A DNA stretch of 64,000 nt from Hymenobacter sp. 5317J-9 (GTDB taxonomy: Bacteria > Bacteroidota > Bacteroidia > Cytophagales > Hymenobacteraceae). Both the position numbers and the translations under genes were made by a program. This document shows, one piece after another, positions 9,112 through 17,764 of the stretch. The DNA lies in the NCBI RefSeq assembly GCF_022921075.1, contig NZ_CP095050.1:496001-560000 (forward strand), in the 5' to 3' direction. The notes under the pieces were generated by a model. The model was given only the letters and a program-made list of their open reading frames with translations. It searched no databases and had not been told where the DNA came from. Within the stretch, counting starts at the first letter, position 1; each line of letters starts with the position of its first letter.

Positions 9112-9153
9112 AAAGAACGTCATGCTTCGACTGCGCTCAGCATGACGTTCTTT
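9112..9153. repeat. REP-like palindromic element, internally deleted copy 2 (araA-abfA)
   Basis: The arms AAAGAACGTCATGCT and AGCATGACGTTCTTT are 15-base perfect complements around a 12-base loop. Compared with full copies, the sequence is joined from the outer left end straight to the inner right arm at a repeated ATGCT, as expected from deletion between short direct repeats. It may serve as a terminator or processing hairpin because a short T run follows. Confidence 0.8.
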
Positions 9154-9187
9154 CATTTCCGGCTGCCTATTAAATACTTTCCAATCT

Positions 9188-11221
9188 ATGCGCATTGTCC
9201 AAATCCTGCTGGCCGCCACGAGCCTGGTAACAGCTGCCCAGCTAGCAGCTCAGGCCCAAATGGCCGCGCCTGCCGTGCTCACCGTGCAGGTGAACAAGCC
9301 CATCGCGCCGGTGCCTCAGCACTTGTTCGGGCTCTTTTTTGAGGACATCAACTTCGCGGCCGATGGCGGGCTATACCCAGAACTGGTAAAGAACAAGTCG
9401 TTTGAAATCGACAGCCACCTGCTGGGCTGGAAGGCCCTGAAAGGCGCCGCCGAGCTCGAAAGCTACCTCGTGTCGAGCGACCGGCCCATCAGCGCCAGCA
9501 AGAACCATTTCCTGCGCCTGAGCACCAGCAAAGCCGGCCCTGATGCCGGATTTGTGAACGAAGGCTTTCGCGGCATGGGCGTGAAGGAGGGCGCCGAGTA
9601 CACGTTTTCGGTGATGGCGCGGCGCGGCCCCGGCAGCATTACGGGCCTGAACGTGCAGCTGGAAGGCCCCAAGGGCGAGCCGCTGGCGCAGGCCCACATC
9701 ACGGGCCTCAGCGGCGAGTGGCAGAAGTACACCGCCGTGCTTCGGCCCACGGCCACCGCGGCCAAGGCCCGCCTTAAGCTGACGGTGGAGGGCACCGGCA
9801 CAGCCGACCTCGACGTCGTGTCGCTGTTCCCGAAAGACACCTGGGGGAAGCGCGAAAACGGCCTGCGGCCCGACCTCGTGCAGCTGCTCAAGGACCTGAA
9901 GCCGGGCTTCCTGCGCTTCCCCGGCGGCTGCATTGTGGAGGGCATGACGCTCGACAACCGCTACCAGTGGAAGGAAACCATCGGCGACGTGGCCGCGCGC
10001 CAGCCCATGATAAACCGCTGGAACAAAGAGTTTAGAAACCGCTACACGCCCGACTATTACCAGTCGTTCGGCCTGGGCTTTTTCGAGTATTTCCAGCTGG
10101 CCGAAGACATTGGTGCCGAGCCGCTGCCCATTCTGAACGTGGGCATGGCCTGCCAGTACAACTCGGCTGAATTGGCGCCCATTGGCACTGCTAAGGGGCT
10201 GAACGCGGCGGGCCCGGCCGATGAACCCACGCTGGATACCTTTATTCAGGACGCGCTGGATTTGATTGAGTTTGCCAACGGCCCGGCCAGCAGCCGCTGG
10301 GGCGCCCGCCGGGCCGCCATGGGCCATCCGGCGCCCTTTAAGTTGAAGATGATAGGCATCGGCAACGAGCAGTGGGGGCCGCAGTATCTGGAGCGCTACG
10401 AGCCATTTGCCCGGGCGGTGAAGGCCAAGTACCCTACTATGCAGCTCGTGAGCAGCGCCGGCCCGTCGCCCAATGGGGAGCTGTTTGACAAAGCCACGTT
10501 GAAGCTGCGTGAGCTGAAGGCCGATTTCATCGACGAGCACTACTACGCCAAGGCCGACTGGTTCCGGCAGAATGTGGGCCGCTACGACAACTACCCCCGC
10601 ACCGCCACCAAAATATTCGCCGGCGAATACGCCGCCCAAAGCGAGGGCATCGCCCGCACCGAAAACAAGAACAACTGGGACTGCGCCCTCTCGGAAGCCG
10701 CCTTCATGACCGGCCTGGAACGCAACGCCGACGTGGTGGCCATGGCCTCCTATGCGCCGCTCTTCGCCCACGTCGATGCCTGGCAGTGGACGCCCAACCT
10801 GATTTGGTTCGACAACCTGAACTCCTACGGCACGGTGAACTACTACGTGCAGCAGCTGTTCGGCCAAAACAAAGGCACCGCTATGCTGCCCGTGCAGCTG
10901 CCCAACGGCGCCAAAAACGGCACCGACAACCTGTTCGCCAGCGCCGTGGCCGATGAAACAGCGGGCGAAATCGTGGTGAAGCTGGTGAACTATTCGCCGG
11001 CTCCCCGCGCCGTGCAGGTGAGCCTGGCCGGCGCAAAAAAGCTCGGCAAAACCGGCCGCGCCCTCGTGATGGCCAGCGACGACCTCAACACCCAAAACAG
11101 CCTACAGGAACCCCGGAAACTCACGCCGCAGGAAGTGAAGTTTGCGGTGAAGGGCCCGGCCGTTAGCTACACGCTGGCACCTAATTCCTTCACGGTGCTG
11201 CGCATTCCTGGGCGGAAGTAA
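9188..11221 (+). CDS. abfA: Secreted alpha-L-arabinofuranosidase, GH51
   Basis: Cleaves terminal L-arabinofuranose from arabinan, arabinoxylan or oligosaccharides. The 677-residue protein has a signal peptide (about residues 1-23), then FGLFFEDINFAADGG typical of GH51, a carbohydrate-binding-like beta-sandwich at about 70-220, the catalytic barrel with the acid/base Glu394 in GNEQWGP and the nucleophile Glu480 in FAGEYAAQ, and a C-terminal beta-domain. No T9SS domain is present, so it is probably periplasmic or released. It is the last gene of the arabinose set and supplies its substrate. The gene symbol follows common use for this family. Confidence 0.94.
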   Translation: MRIVQILLAATSLVTAAQLAAQAQMAAPAVLTVQVNKPIAPVPQHLFGLFFEDINFAADGGLYPELVKNKSFEIDSHLLGWKALKGAAELESYLVSSDRPISASKNHFLRLSTSKAGPDAGFVNEGFRGMGVKEGAEYTFSVMARRGPGSITGLNVQLEGPKGEPLAQAHITGLSGEWQKYTAVLRPTATAAKARLKLTVEGTGTADLDVVSLFPKDTWGKRENGLRPDLVQLLKDLKPGFLRFPGGCIVEGMTLDNRYQWKETIGDVAARQPMINRWNKEFRNRYTPDYYQSFGLGFFEYFQLAEDIGAEPLPILNVGMACQYNSAELAPIGTAKGLNAAGPADEPTLDTFIQDALDLIEFANGPASSRWGARRAAMGHPAPFKLKMIGIGNEQWGPQYLERYEPFARAVKAKYPTMQLVSSAGPSPNGELFDKATLKLRELKADFIDEHYYAKADWFRQNVGRYDNYPRTATKIFAGEYAAQSEGIARTENKNNWDCALSEAAFMTGLERNADVVAMASYAPLFAHVDAWQWTPNLIWFDNLNSYGTVNYYVQQLFGQNKGTAMLPVQLPNGAKNGTDNLFASAVADETAGEIVVKLVNYSPAPRAVQVSLAGAKKLGKTGRALVMASDDLNTQNSLQEPRKLTPQEVKFAVKGPAVSYTLAPNSFTVLRIPGRK

Positions 11222-11251
11222 AGCCAGGAAAGAAGGGTGAGCTCATAACAA

Positions 11252-11355
11252 AAAGAACGTCATGCTGAGCGGAGTCGAAGCATCTCTACCGTGCTACTAA
11301 TCAGATTTAGTAATGCGGTAGAGATGCTTCGGCTCCGCTCAGCATGACGTTCTTT
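11252..11355. repeat. REP-like palindromic element, copy 3 (between abfA and tal-pgi)
   Basis: Arms 11252-11291 and 11316-11355 are 40 bases with one mismatch (a G-T wobble in RNA), around a 24-base AT-rich loop. It lies between two converging genes and both ends carry AAAGAACG or CGTTCTTT, so it could also act as a two-way terminator. Confidence 0.9.
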
Positions 11356-11377
11356 CTAATAACGCCTCAGAGGCTGC

Positions 11378-14197
11378 TTACAGCGCCAGCGCCGCCAACA
11401 TGGCTTTCAGCCCGGCCTCGGCGTCATTGCCGAGGTTCACGCGCAGGGTGCGGCGGTTGTTGTCTTTTAGCGCTTGCAGGTCGCCCAAAGCCTGGGCATT
11501 CTTGAAGGTGCCGAAAGTGTAGGAGCGGCCGGGCAATTGCAGGTCCTGCGGGTTGTCGTCGGTGAACTGCACGAAGAGACCGGTGTTGGGCCCGCCTTTG
11601 TGGTACTGGCCGGTGCTGTGCAGGAAGCGCGGACCGTAGCCCGAGGTGGTGGCAATGTGCAGGGCGTTTTGCACGCGCTGACGCAGCTCCAGCAGGCTGG
11701 CGCTCACGGCGGGCGTTTCGGTCAGGTAGGCCTGTAGGCACATGAAGTCGCCGGGCTGGGCCTGCGCGAAGAAGGCTTTCAGTACGCCGGCGGCGCCTTC
11801 GCCCTGGGCGGCGGTGTAGTAGTCCACGCCGTTTTCGCTGGCGGCGGGGGCATCGCCGGCGGGCAGCTTGCCCTCGGCTTCCACGGCCTTCATCAGCTTG
11901 TCGGTGGCCGTTTTGGCGGCCTGCACGTTGGGCTGGTCAAAGGGGTTGATGCCGAACACGGCGCTGGCCACGGCCGTGGCTACTTCCCAACGGTAGAACT
12001 CCTGGCCCAGGTCGAAGGCGTCCTTCATCAGCAGCGTGATGACGGGGTGGCCGGCCTGCGCCAGCGCTTGCAGCTTGCCCGTGTTGGCCTCGTCGGCCTG
12101 GCCCTGGTAGCCCACGTACACGAACACCCGGTCGTTGCCGTAGATGCCGGGCTCGCCCAGCGGCTCGCCGGCCACGGGCAGAATGCCCTTGCCTTCCTTG
12201 CCGGTGCTTTCGGCCAGCAGCTGCTCCAGCCACAAGCCCAGGTCGTGCAGCGAATCGGGCACCACCAGCGTGAGCTTGTCGCGGCCCTGCTCGGCCAGCA
12301 CGCCAAGGGCGGCGCCCAGCTCCAGGCCGGGGTTTTTGTCGGTGGGGCCGTAAGCCCCGCAGGCGCGCATCATAAGGATGGCGCGCTCCAGAATCTGGCC
12401 GATGGGCAGGCCGTAGAGGGCCGCCGGCACCAGGCCGAAGTAGGTGAGGGCCGAGAAGCGCCCGCCCACCTCGGGGAAATTGAGGAAGATGCGGCGGTAG
12501 TGGGCGTTGGTGGCGTCAGTCACGAACTTAGAGCCGGGGTCGGTGATGGCCACGAAGTTTTCGCCGGCCTTGTCGCCCTTGATTTCTTTGACCTTGGCGT
12601 AGAAATAGTCGCCGAACGCCAGCGGCTCGGCCGTAGTGCCCGACTTACTGGCCACGATGAACAGCGTTTCAGCCAGCGGCACGGAGGCTTCAATCTCACG
12701 CACCGTGCCGGGGTCCGTGGTGTCGAGCACCGACATCGGCAGGCCGCCTTCGCCCATCGGGAAAGAGGCCTTGAACACGATGGGGGCCATGGTGCTGCCG
12801 CCCATGCCCATCACCACCACGTGCTTGAAGCCGGCTGCTTTTACCTCGTTCACGAAGGTTTCGATTTCGGACACGCGGCCCACCATCGTTTCGGCCACGC
12901 GCAGCCAGCCCATGAAGCTGCGGATGCTCTGCTGCCCGGCCTCGTCCTGCACCCAGAGGTCGGCCTTCTTGTCCCAGAAGCCGGCCACGAAGTTGTTGTC
13001 CTGGAATTTCTTGATTTGGGCGTCGATGTCGGCCTTGTACTGGCCCAGCTCCATCTCGGCCTCGTCTACCTGGGCCGCCACGGCTTGGGCACGCTTCTGC
13101 TCAATGGACTGCATCAGCTTGCCAAACGGCTCCTTGAATTTGGTGGCGCCGTCTTCTTCCAAATGCTGGGTCAGCTCATCGAGGTTGATGCCGAGTTCGG
13201 GCAGGCGGGCCAGCACTTCCTTCACTTTGTCGAGGTTGTCTTCGAGGGTGACGGCAGCCTTGCCTTCCTTGCCGAACAGGTCCAGCGTTTCCACCGGCAC
13301 GGTGTTCACCGTTTTCGGGCCGATGAGGCCGTTGACGTATTTTAGGTTGTCGTATTTCGGGTTCTTGTTGCCGGTGCTGGCCCACAGCAGGCGCTGGGTG
13401 GCGGCGCCTTTGGCCTTGAGGGCCTCCCAGCGCGGGCCGGCAAAGATTTCCTTGTACATCTGGTAGGCCTGCTTGGCGCTGGCCAGGGCCACTTCGCCCA
13501 CCATCGACTGCGCCAACTCACCTTTCTCGCCGCCTTCGGCCGCGATTTTCTCCAGCATGGGGTCAATCAGCACATCGATACGCGAGAGGAAGAAGCTGGC
13601 CACCGAGTCGATGCGCGCCAGCGGCTTGCCCGCCGCGGCGCGGTCTTCGAGGCCCGAGAGGAAGGCTTCCGTCACGAGGCGGTAGCGCTCCAGGCCGAAA
13701 ATCAGGGTCACGTTCACGTTCACGCCTTCCGAGATGAGGCGGCGAATGGCGGGCAAGCCCTCCAGCGTGGCCGGCACTTTTATCATCACGTTGGGGCGGT
13801 CCACCGTTTTCCAGAGGCGCAGGCCTTCTTCGATGGTGCCTTCGGTGTCGTTCACCAGCTCCGGCGATACTTCGAGGCTCACGTAGCCGTCCGAGCGGTT
13901 GTCGGCGCTGTCGTAGAGGGGGCGGAACAGGTCGCAGGCGGCCTGCACGTCGGCCACGGCCAGGCTGGTGTAGATTTCGTCGGTGGTTTTGCCTTGCAGG
14001 GCCAGCGCCTTGATGGCGGAATCGTAGTCGGTGGTATCGCCGATGGACTTGGCAAAAATGGCCGGGTTCGAGGTCACGCCGCGCAGGGCTTCTTCCTGGA
14101 TGCGGTGCTGCAGCTTGCCGTTAATCAGAATCGGACGGCTGATGAAGTCCAGCCAGAGGCTCTGGTCGAACTCGCGGATGGCAACGAGAGGGTTCAT
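11378..14197 (-). CDS. tal-pgi: Bifunctional transaldolase / glucose-6-phosphate isomerase
   Basis: A 939-residue fusion of two central carbon enzymes. The N-terminal half (about 1-370) is transaldolase, with VTSNPAIF, the Schiff-base Lys140 in NVMIKVPAT and GYVSLEVSP. The C-terminal half (about 400-939) is phosphoglucose isomerase, with MGMGGSTMAP, the sugar-phosphate motif VASKSGTTAEP and the later LHIATTSGYGP region. Such fusions are known in other bacteria, so this is not a cloning or assembly artefact. It converges on the arabinose operon and would carry pentose phosphates made from arabinose into hexose phosphates. Confidence 0.95.
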   Translation of the reverse strand: MNPLVAIREFDQSLWLDFISRPILINGKLQHRIQEEALRGVTSNPAIFAKSIGDTTDYDSAIKALALQGKTTDEIYTSLAVADVQAACDLFRPLYDSADNRSDGYVSLEVSPELVNDTEGTIEEGLRLWKTVDRPNVMIKVPATLEGLPAIRRLISEGVNVNVTLIFGLERYRLVTEAFLSGLEDRAAAGKPLARIDSVASFFLSRIDVLIDPMLEKIAAEGGEKGELAQSMVGEVALASAKQAYQMYKEIFAGPRWEALKAKGAATQRLLWASTGNKNPKYDNLKYVNGLIGPKTVNTVPVETLDLFGKEGKAAVTLEDNLDKVKEVLARLPELGINLDELTQHLEEDGATKFKEPFGKLMQSIEQKRAQAVAAQVDEAEMELGQYKADIDAQIKKFQDNNFVAGFWDKKADLWVQDEAGQQSIRSFMGWLRVAETMVGRVSEIETFVNEVKAAGFKHVVVMGMGGSTMAPIVFKASFPMGEGGLPMSVLDTTDPGTVREIEASVPLAETLFIVASKSGTTAEPLAFGDYFYAKVKEIKGDKAGENFVAITDPGSKFVTDATNAHYRRIFLNFPEVGGRFSALTYFGLVPAALYGLPIGQILERAILMMRACGAYGPTDKNPGLELGAALGVLAEQGRDKLTLVVPDSLHDLGLWLEQLLAESTGKEGKGILPVAGEPLGEPGIYGNDRVFVYVGYQGQADEANTGKLQALAQAGHPVITLLMKDAFDLGQEFYRWEVATAVASAVFGINPFDQPNVQAAKTATDKLMKAVEAEGKLPAGDAPAASENGVDYYTAAQGEGAAGVLKAFFAQAQPGDFMCLQAYLTETPAVSASLLELRQRVQNALHIATTSGYGPRFLHSTGQYHKGGPNTGLFVQFTDDNPQDLQLPGRSYTFGTFKNAQALGDLQALKDNNRRTLRVNLGNDAEAGLKAMLAALAL

Positions 14198-14222
14198 AGT
14201 AAGGTGTCGTTAGTACGTGCGC

Positions 14223-14230
14223 CAAAGGTC
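14223..14230 (-). promoter_or_regulatory. Candidate -7 element for tal-pgi
   Basis: Read on the minus strand the sequence is GACCTTTG, one base off the Bacteroidota -7 consensus TAnnTTTG. It lies 26 bases upstream of the ATG. The same GACCTTTG occurs ahead of asd, the CDF gene and the radical SAM gene. Confidence 0.45.
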
Positions 14231-14309
14231 TGCAATGACGAGGGTTGTTTTCAAGCTATACGGGGATAAATACAGAAAGCCGCAGTAAAAAGCAGATGTA
14301 AAAAAGAAC

Positions 14310-14395
14310 GTCATGCAGAGCGCAGCGAAGCATCTTTACTGTGGATATAAATAATTGCTGCTGCGGTAAAGATGCTTCGCTGCGCTCTGCATGAC
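14310..14395. repeat. REP-like palindromic element, copy 4 (tal-pgi / lacI gap)
   Basis: Perfect 30-base arms at 14310-14339 and 14366-14395 around a 26-base AT-rich loop. The core is the same as in copy 1. It lies between the divergent tal-pgi and LacI-family genes, outside both leaders. Confidence 0.9.
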
Positions 14396-14467
14396 CGCAC
14401 ACCCCGATTTTAACTCCGCTGCCGAAGTAGCTTTACATCAGAATTTCCTCGTTCCTGCTTCGACCCA

Positions 14468-15562
14468 ATGGCCGCCCGCCGCCCCGCCAAAAACGCCGCT
14501 CACGAATCGGCCCGTCCCGTCTCCATGGCCGATTTGGCCCGGGAGCTCGGCGTGTCGATGACCACCATTTCGCGGGCGCTGAGCGACCACCACAGCATTG
14601 GGCCGGCCACCAAGCAGGCGGTGCTCAAGCTGGCCAAAAAGCTCAACTATCAGCCCAACCACCTGGCCGCCGCCCTGCGCAAGGGCAAGAGCCAGCTGCT
14701 GGGCGTGATGGTGCCCTACATCGAAGGGCGCTTTTTTGCCTCGGTGGTGCACGGCATCGAAACGGCGGCCAGCCGGGCCGGCTACAGCGTCATCATGTGT
14801 CAGTCGAACGAGGACGCGGGGCAGGAGCGCAAGAACATCGACACGCTGCTGCGGGCGCAGGTGGCCGGCATTCTGGTGTCGGTGTCGCGCACAACCACCG
14901 ATTTGCAGCATTTTGAGAAAGTGCGCAAGCATAGGGTGCCGCTGGTATTTTTCGACCGCATTCCGGCCGGCGATAGCGTGAACGCTGTGGTGCTCAACGA
15001 CCGCGAAGGCGCCTACCAAGCCACCCGCCACCTGCTGGAGCAGGGCTGCCGCCGGGTGGCGCACCTGGCCGGGCCGCAGCACATGAGCATCTACAAAAGC
15101 CGCCGGCAGGGCTACCTCGATGCCCTGCAGCAGCACGGCATCGCGCCCGATGAAAGCCTGATTCTGCAAAGCAACCTGAGCGTGGAAAACGGCCGCGAAA
15201 GCATGGCCCAGCTGCTGGCCCTGCCCGCCCCGCCCGATGCCGTGTTTTCGGCCGGCGACTCGGCCGCGCTGGGCTCCCTGCAGCTGCTGAGAAGCCGGGG
15301 CGTGCGCGTCCCCGAGGATTTGGCCTTGGTGGGTTTCAGCAACGAGGCCCTGACCACCGTGACCGAGCCGCAGCTGACGTCGGTGGACCAGCGCTGCGAG
15401 GAGATGGGCCAAGCTGCTTTTCGGCTGTTCACGGAATTGGTAGAAGGGGATGGTGCGGCCGTGGCACCGAGGCAGGTGGTGCTGCCGCCGCAGTTGTTCG
15501 TGCGGGCATCGTCGTTGCGCGCGGGCATCGCGGCAGGGGGCACCGAGAAGCAGGGAGACTAA
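14468..15562 (+). CDS. LacI-family transcriptional regulator, probable arabinose/pentose repressor
   Basis: A 364-residue DNA-binding sugar sensor. The N-terminal helix-turn-helix is at about residues 18-42 (MADLARELGVSMTTISRAL) followed by the hinge region YQPNHLAAALRKGKS. The rest is a periplasmic-binding-protein-like sensor domain with GVMVPYIEGRFF and the C-terminal LTSVDQRCEEMG. Its place next to tal-pgi and the arabinose operon suggests it controls pentose use; the palindrome at 3557 is a candidate site. A near-consensus -7 element (TAGCTTTA at 14428) lies 32 bases before the ATG. The effector is inferred, not seen. Confidence 0.9.
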   Translation: MAARRPAKNAAHESARPVSMADLARELGVSMTTISRALSDHHSIGPATKQAVLKLAKKLNYQPNHLAAALRKGKSQLLGVMVPYIEGRFFASVVHGIETAASRAGYSVIMCQSNEDAGQERKNIDTLLRAQVAGILVSVSRTTTDLQHFEKVRKHRVPLVFFDRIPAGDSVNAVVLNDREGAYQATRHLLEQGCRRVAHLAGPQHMSIYKSRRQGYLDALQQHGIAPDESLILQSNLSVENGRESMAQLLALPAPPDAVFSAGDSAALGSLQLLRSRGVRVPEDLALVGFSNEALTTVTEPQLTSVDQRCEEMGQAAFRLFTELVEGDGAAVAPRQVVLPPQLFVRASSLRAGIAAGGTEKQGD

Positions 15563-15565
15563 CGC

Positions 15566-15573
15566 TACTTTTG
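15566..15573 (+). promoter_or_regulatory. -7 promoter element of the alpha/beta hydrolase
   Basis: TACTTTTG matches TAnnTTTG exactly and ends four bases before the ATG at 15578. This predicts a transcript with almost no leader, or start at the ATG itself. Confidence 0.6.
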
Positions 15574-15577
15574 CCGC

Positions 15578-16345
15578 ATGGCCGCTGCTCCCAACTTACC
15601 CACCATCGTTTTTCTCCACGGATTTGCCGAAAGCCGCGAAGTGTGGACCGATTTCACCCGCTCTTTCCCCGACGGCTACCGGCTGCTGGCGCCCAACCTG
15701 CCCGGCCACGGCACCAACCTGGCGCCCGTGCCCGACTTCTCGATGGAAGCGCAGGCCCGCCACGTCATCGACTACCTCAACCAGAAAGGCTGCCCCGAGC
15801 CCGTGCTGCTGGTGTGCCACAGCATGGGCGGCTACGTGGCCCTGGCCCTGGCCGAGCGCTGGCCCCAGCGCGTGGCCGGCCTGGCCCTAGTCAATTCCAC
15901 GGCCCTGGCCGACACGGACGAGAAGCGGCAGAACCGCGAGAAAAACATCGGCTTCGTGGAGAAGCACGGCGTGGCCAAGTTCATGGAATCGTTCGTGCGC
16001 CCACTCTTCGCGCCGGTCAACCGCGACAAGCTCACCGACGCCCGCGGCCTGCTCGAAGAAATTGGCAAGGCCACGCCCGTAAGCACCATCACCGGGGCTC
16101 TGCGCGGCATGGCCGCCCGCCCCGAGCGCACCCAGGTGCTGGCCAACGCCAAATACCCGGTACTGATGGTGGCCGGCAAGCACGACGTGGCCGTGCACTT
16201 TGAGGATGCCGTGCGCCAGGCCGCGCTGCCCGCCGAGGGCCACGCCCTGTTTCTGGAAGGCAGCGGCCACCTGGCCTACCTGGAGCAGCCCGAGCCCACG
16301 CGCCGCGCCGTGCTGGCGCTGGCCGAAGCCGTGTTTGGGGAGTAA
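15578..16345 (+). CDS. Alpha/beta-fold hydrolase
   Basis: A 255-residue cytoplasmic hydrolase with no signal peptide. The oxyanion region FLHGFAESREVW is near the N-terminus, the nucleophile elbow is CHSMGGY with Ser82, the acid is probably the Asp in GKHDVAV, and the catalytic His is His231 in GSGHLAYLEQP. The arrangement fits esterases and related C-C hydrolases; the substrate cannot be told. The gene starts 15 bases after the LacI-family gene but has its own -7 element, so it may be expressed separately. Confidence 0.9.
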   Translation: MAAAPNLPTIVFLHGFAESREVWTDFTRSFPDGYRLLAPNLPGHGTNLAPVPDFSMEAQARHVIDYLNQKGCPEPVLLVCHSMGGYVALALAERWPQRVAGLALVNSTALADTDEKRQNREKNIGFVEKHGVAKFMESFVRPLFAPVNRDKLTDARGLLEEIGKATPVSTITGALRGMAARPERTQVLANAKYPVLMVAGKHDVAVHFEDAVRQAALPAEGHALFLEGSGHLAYLEQPEPTRRAVLALAEAVFGE

Positions 16346-16386
16346 GTAGGAGGCAGAAATGTGGGTTGCCCGGCTGGTCGATTAAC

Positions 16387-16404
16387 AGAACGTCATGCTG
16401 AGCG
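16387..16404. repeat. Truncated end of a REP-like element, copy 5
   Basis: AGAACGTCATGCTGAGCG is identical to the outer left end of copy 3 and then breaks off exactly at the stop codon of the DUF1501 gene (16405). It is most simply a half-deleted element. Confidence 0.65.
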
Positions 16405-17622
16405 CTACACCAGCCCGCTCATGCGCTCGAAACCGGTGCCCAGAATGGCCGTGTCGTCGGCGCCCAGCCAGTCTTTGAGGACGTTGGCGTAGATGCTGCG
16501 GAAATCGACTTGGTGGCGCAGGTCGCCCTGGTCGAGGTTGAGCAGGTCGGGGGCGTCATTCACCACGCCTTTTTTCTGAAGGGCGCCGCCGGCTAGAAAC
16601 ACGTTGTTGGCGGTGCCGTGGTCGGTACCGTTGCTGGCGTTCTGGCCCACGCGGCGGCCAAACTCGCTGAACACCAGCACCAGGGTGTTGTCCCACTGGT
16701 TGTTCTTCTGCAGGTCGGCGGCCAGGGCGGCCAGGCCGTCGCCGAGGTCGGTGAACAGCCGCTGCTGCTGTTCGTGCTGCCGCACGTGGGTGTCGAAACC
16801 CGACAGGGCCAGGTAATACACCCGCGACTCCACGCCGGAGTTAATCAGCTCGGCTGTGGTTTTCAAGTTCTTGCCGAAATCAGAGTTCGGGTACGCCACC
16901 GTCGACTGGTAGATTTTCGACTTGTCGTACAGATAGTCGGCCGAAGACGCGGTTTCGGCCAGCGTCTTATAGAGGTAGTCGACCTGGCTGTGGTGCTCGG
17001 TGGTGGCCTCCTTGCTCACCTTAGCCAACAGACGGTTCTGGCTGATTTGGTGGAATTTGCCGGGGCTTTTCAGGGCCAGGCCCTTACGCTGGCTGCCTTT
17101 CAGGGCCAGGCTGAGGGTGTCGTCTACTTCCAGGGCGTTGTAGGGGCGCTGACAGTCGGGGCAGTTCGAGTCGAGGTAGCGGCCCAGCCAACCCGTGCTC
17201 ACCACCTGGTCGGAGCCCGAGCCGCTTTGCCAGATGTCCATCGAGCGGAAGTGCGAGCGGTCGGGGTTGGGGTAGCCCACCGAGTTCAGCACCGCCAGAT
17301 GGCCCTGGTCGTACAGGCCTTTCAGGCCTTTGAGCGCCGGGTGCAGACCCATGTCCTTGTCCAGGGACAGAATGCCGTCGGCCTCCCGGATGCCCAGTGT
17401 GGGCCGGGCCTTGTAGTACAGGTCGTTGCGGAAGGGAATGACGGTGTTCAAGCCATCATTGCCCCCGCTGAGCTGCACCACAATCAGGCGCCGGGCACCG
17501 GTGGCATCGCTCAGCCGCGCCAGGCCGGGCCCGCGGTCCAGGGCGTGCAGGAACTTGGGCACCAGCAGCAGCGTGCTGGCCAGGGCAGAGTTGCGGAGAA
17601 ATTCGCGGCGGGAGGTAGCCAT
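16405..17622 (-). CDS. DUF1501 family protein
   Basis: A 405-residue protein with a twin-arginine-like N-terminus (TSRREFLRNSALASTLLL), so it is probably exported folded. The body is the DUF1501 domain, related to the alkaline phosphatase/sulfatase fold, with the opening VVQLSGGNDGLNTVIPF, GWLGRYLD, and FSEFGRRVGQNASNGTDHG near the C-terminus. Its biochemical role is not established. The family almost always sits beside a DUF1800 gene, as here; the DUF1800 gene lies upstream in the same direction. The stop codon touches a truncated repeat element. Confidence 0.92.
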   Translation of the reverse strand: MATSRREFLRNSALASTLLLVPKFLHALDRGPGLARLSDATGARRLIVVQLSGGNDGLNTVIPFRNDLYYKARPTLGIREADGILSLDKDMGLHPALKGLKGLYDQGHLAVLNSVGYPNPDRSHFRSMDIWQSGSGSDQVVSTGWLGRYLDSNCPDCQRPYNALEVDDTLSLALKGSQRKGLALKSPGKFHQISQNRLLAKVSKEATTEHHSQVDYLYKTLAETASSADYLYDKSKIYQSTVAYPNSDFGKNLKTTAELINSGVESRVYYLALSGFDTHVRQHEQQQRLFTDLGDGLAALAADLQKNNQWDNTLVLVFSEFGRRVGQNASNGTDHGTANNVFLAGGALQKKGVVNDAPDLLNLDQGDLRHQVDFRSIYANVLKDWLGADDTAILGTGFERMSGLV

Positions 17623-17666
17623 AACAGAAGTCGGAAAGGAAGGATGAGAAGTAGTTAAGACCCCAA

Positions 17667-17758
17667 AACGTCATGCAGAGCGCAGCGAAGCATCTCGCGT
17701 GGGGTAGTAATCATTTACTTGAGCACGCGAGATGCTTCGCTGCGCTCTGCATGACGTT
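17667..17758. repeat. REP-like palindromic element, copy 6 (DUF1800-DUF1501)
   Basis: Perfect 35-base arms at 17667-17701 and 17724-17758 around a 22-base loop, with the same core as copies 1 and 4. It fills most of the gap between two genes that look co-transcribed on the minus strand. Confidence 0.9.
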
Positions 17759-17764
17759 CTTAAT

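Noticed and set aside
12047..13345. Long open frame of about 430 codons opposite tal-pgi
   Set aside because: It is on the strand opposite a clear enzyme gene and is Gly/Ala/His-rich, as expected when GC-rich codons are read backwards; no motif is present.
11378..14197. Tal-pgi as an assembly fusion of two genes
   Set aside because: The junction is a smooth in-frame linker and the same fusion is known in other bacteria.
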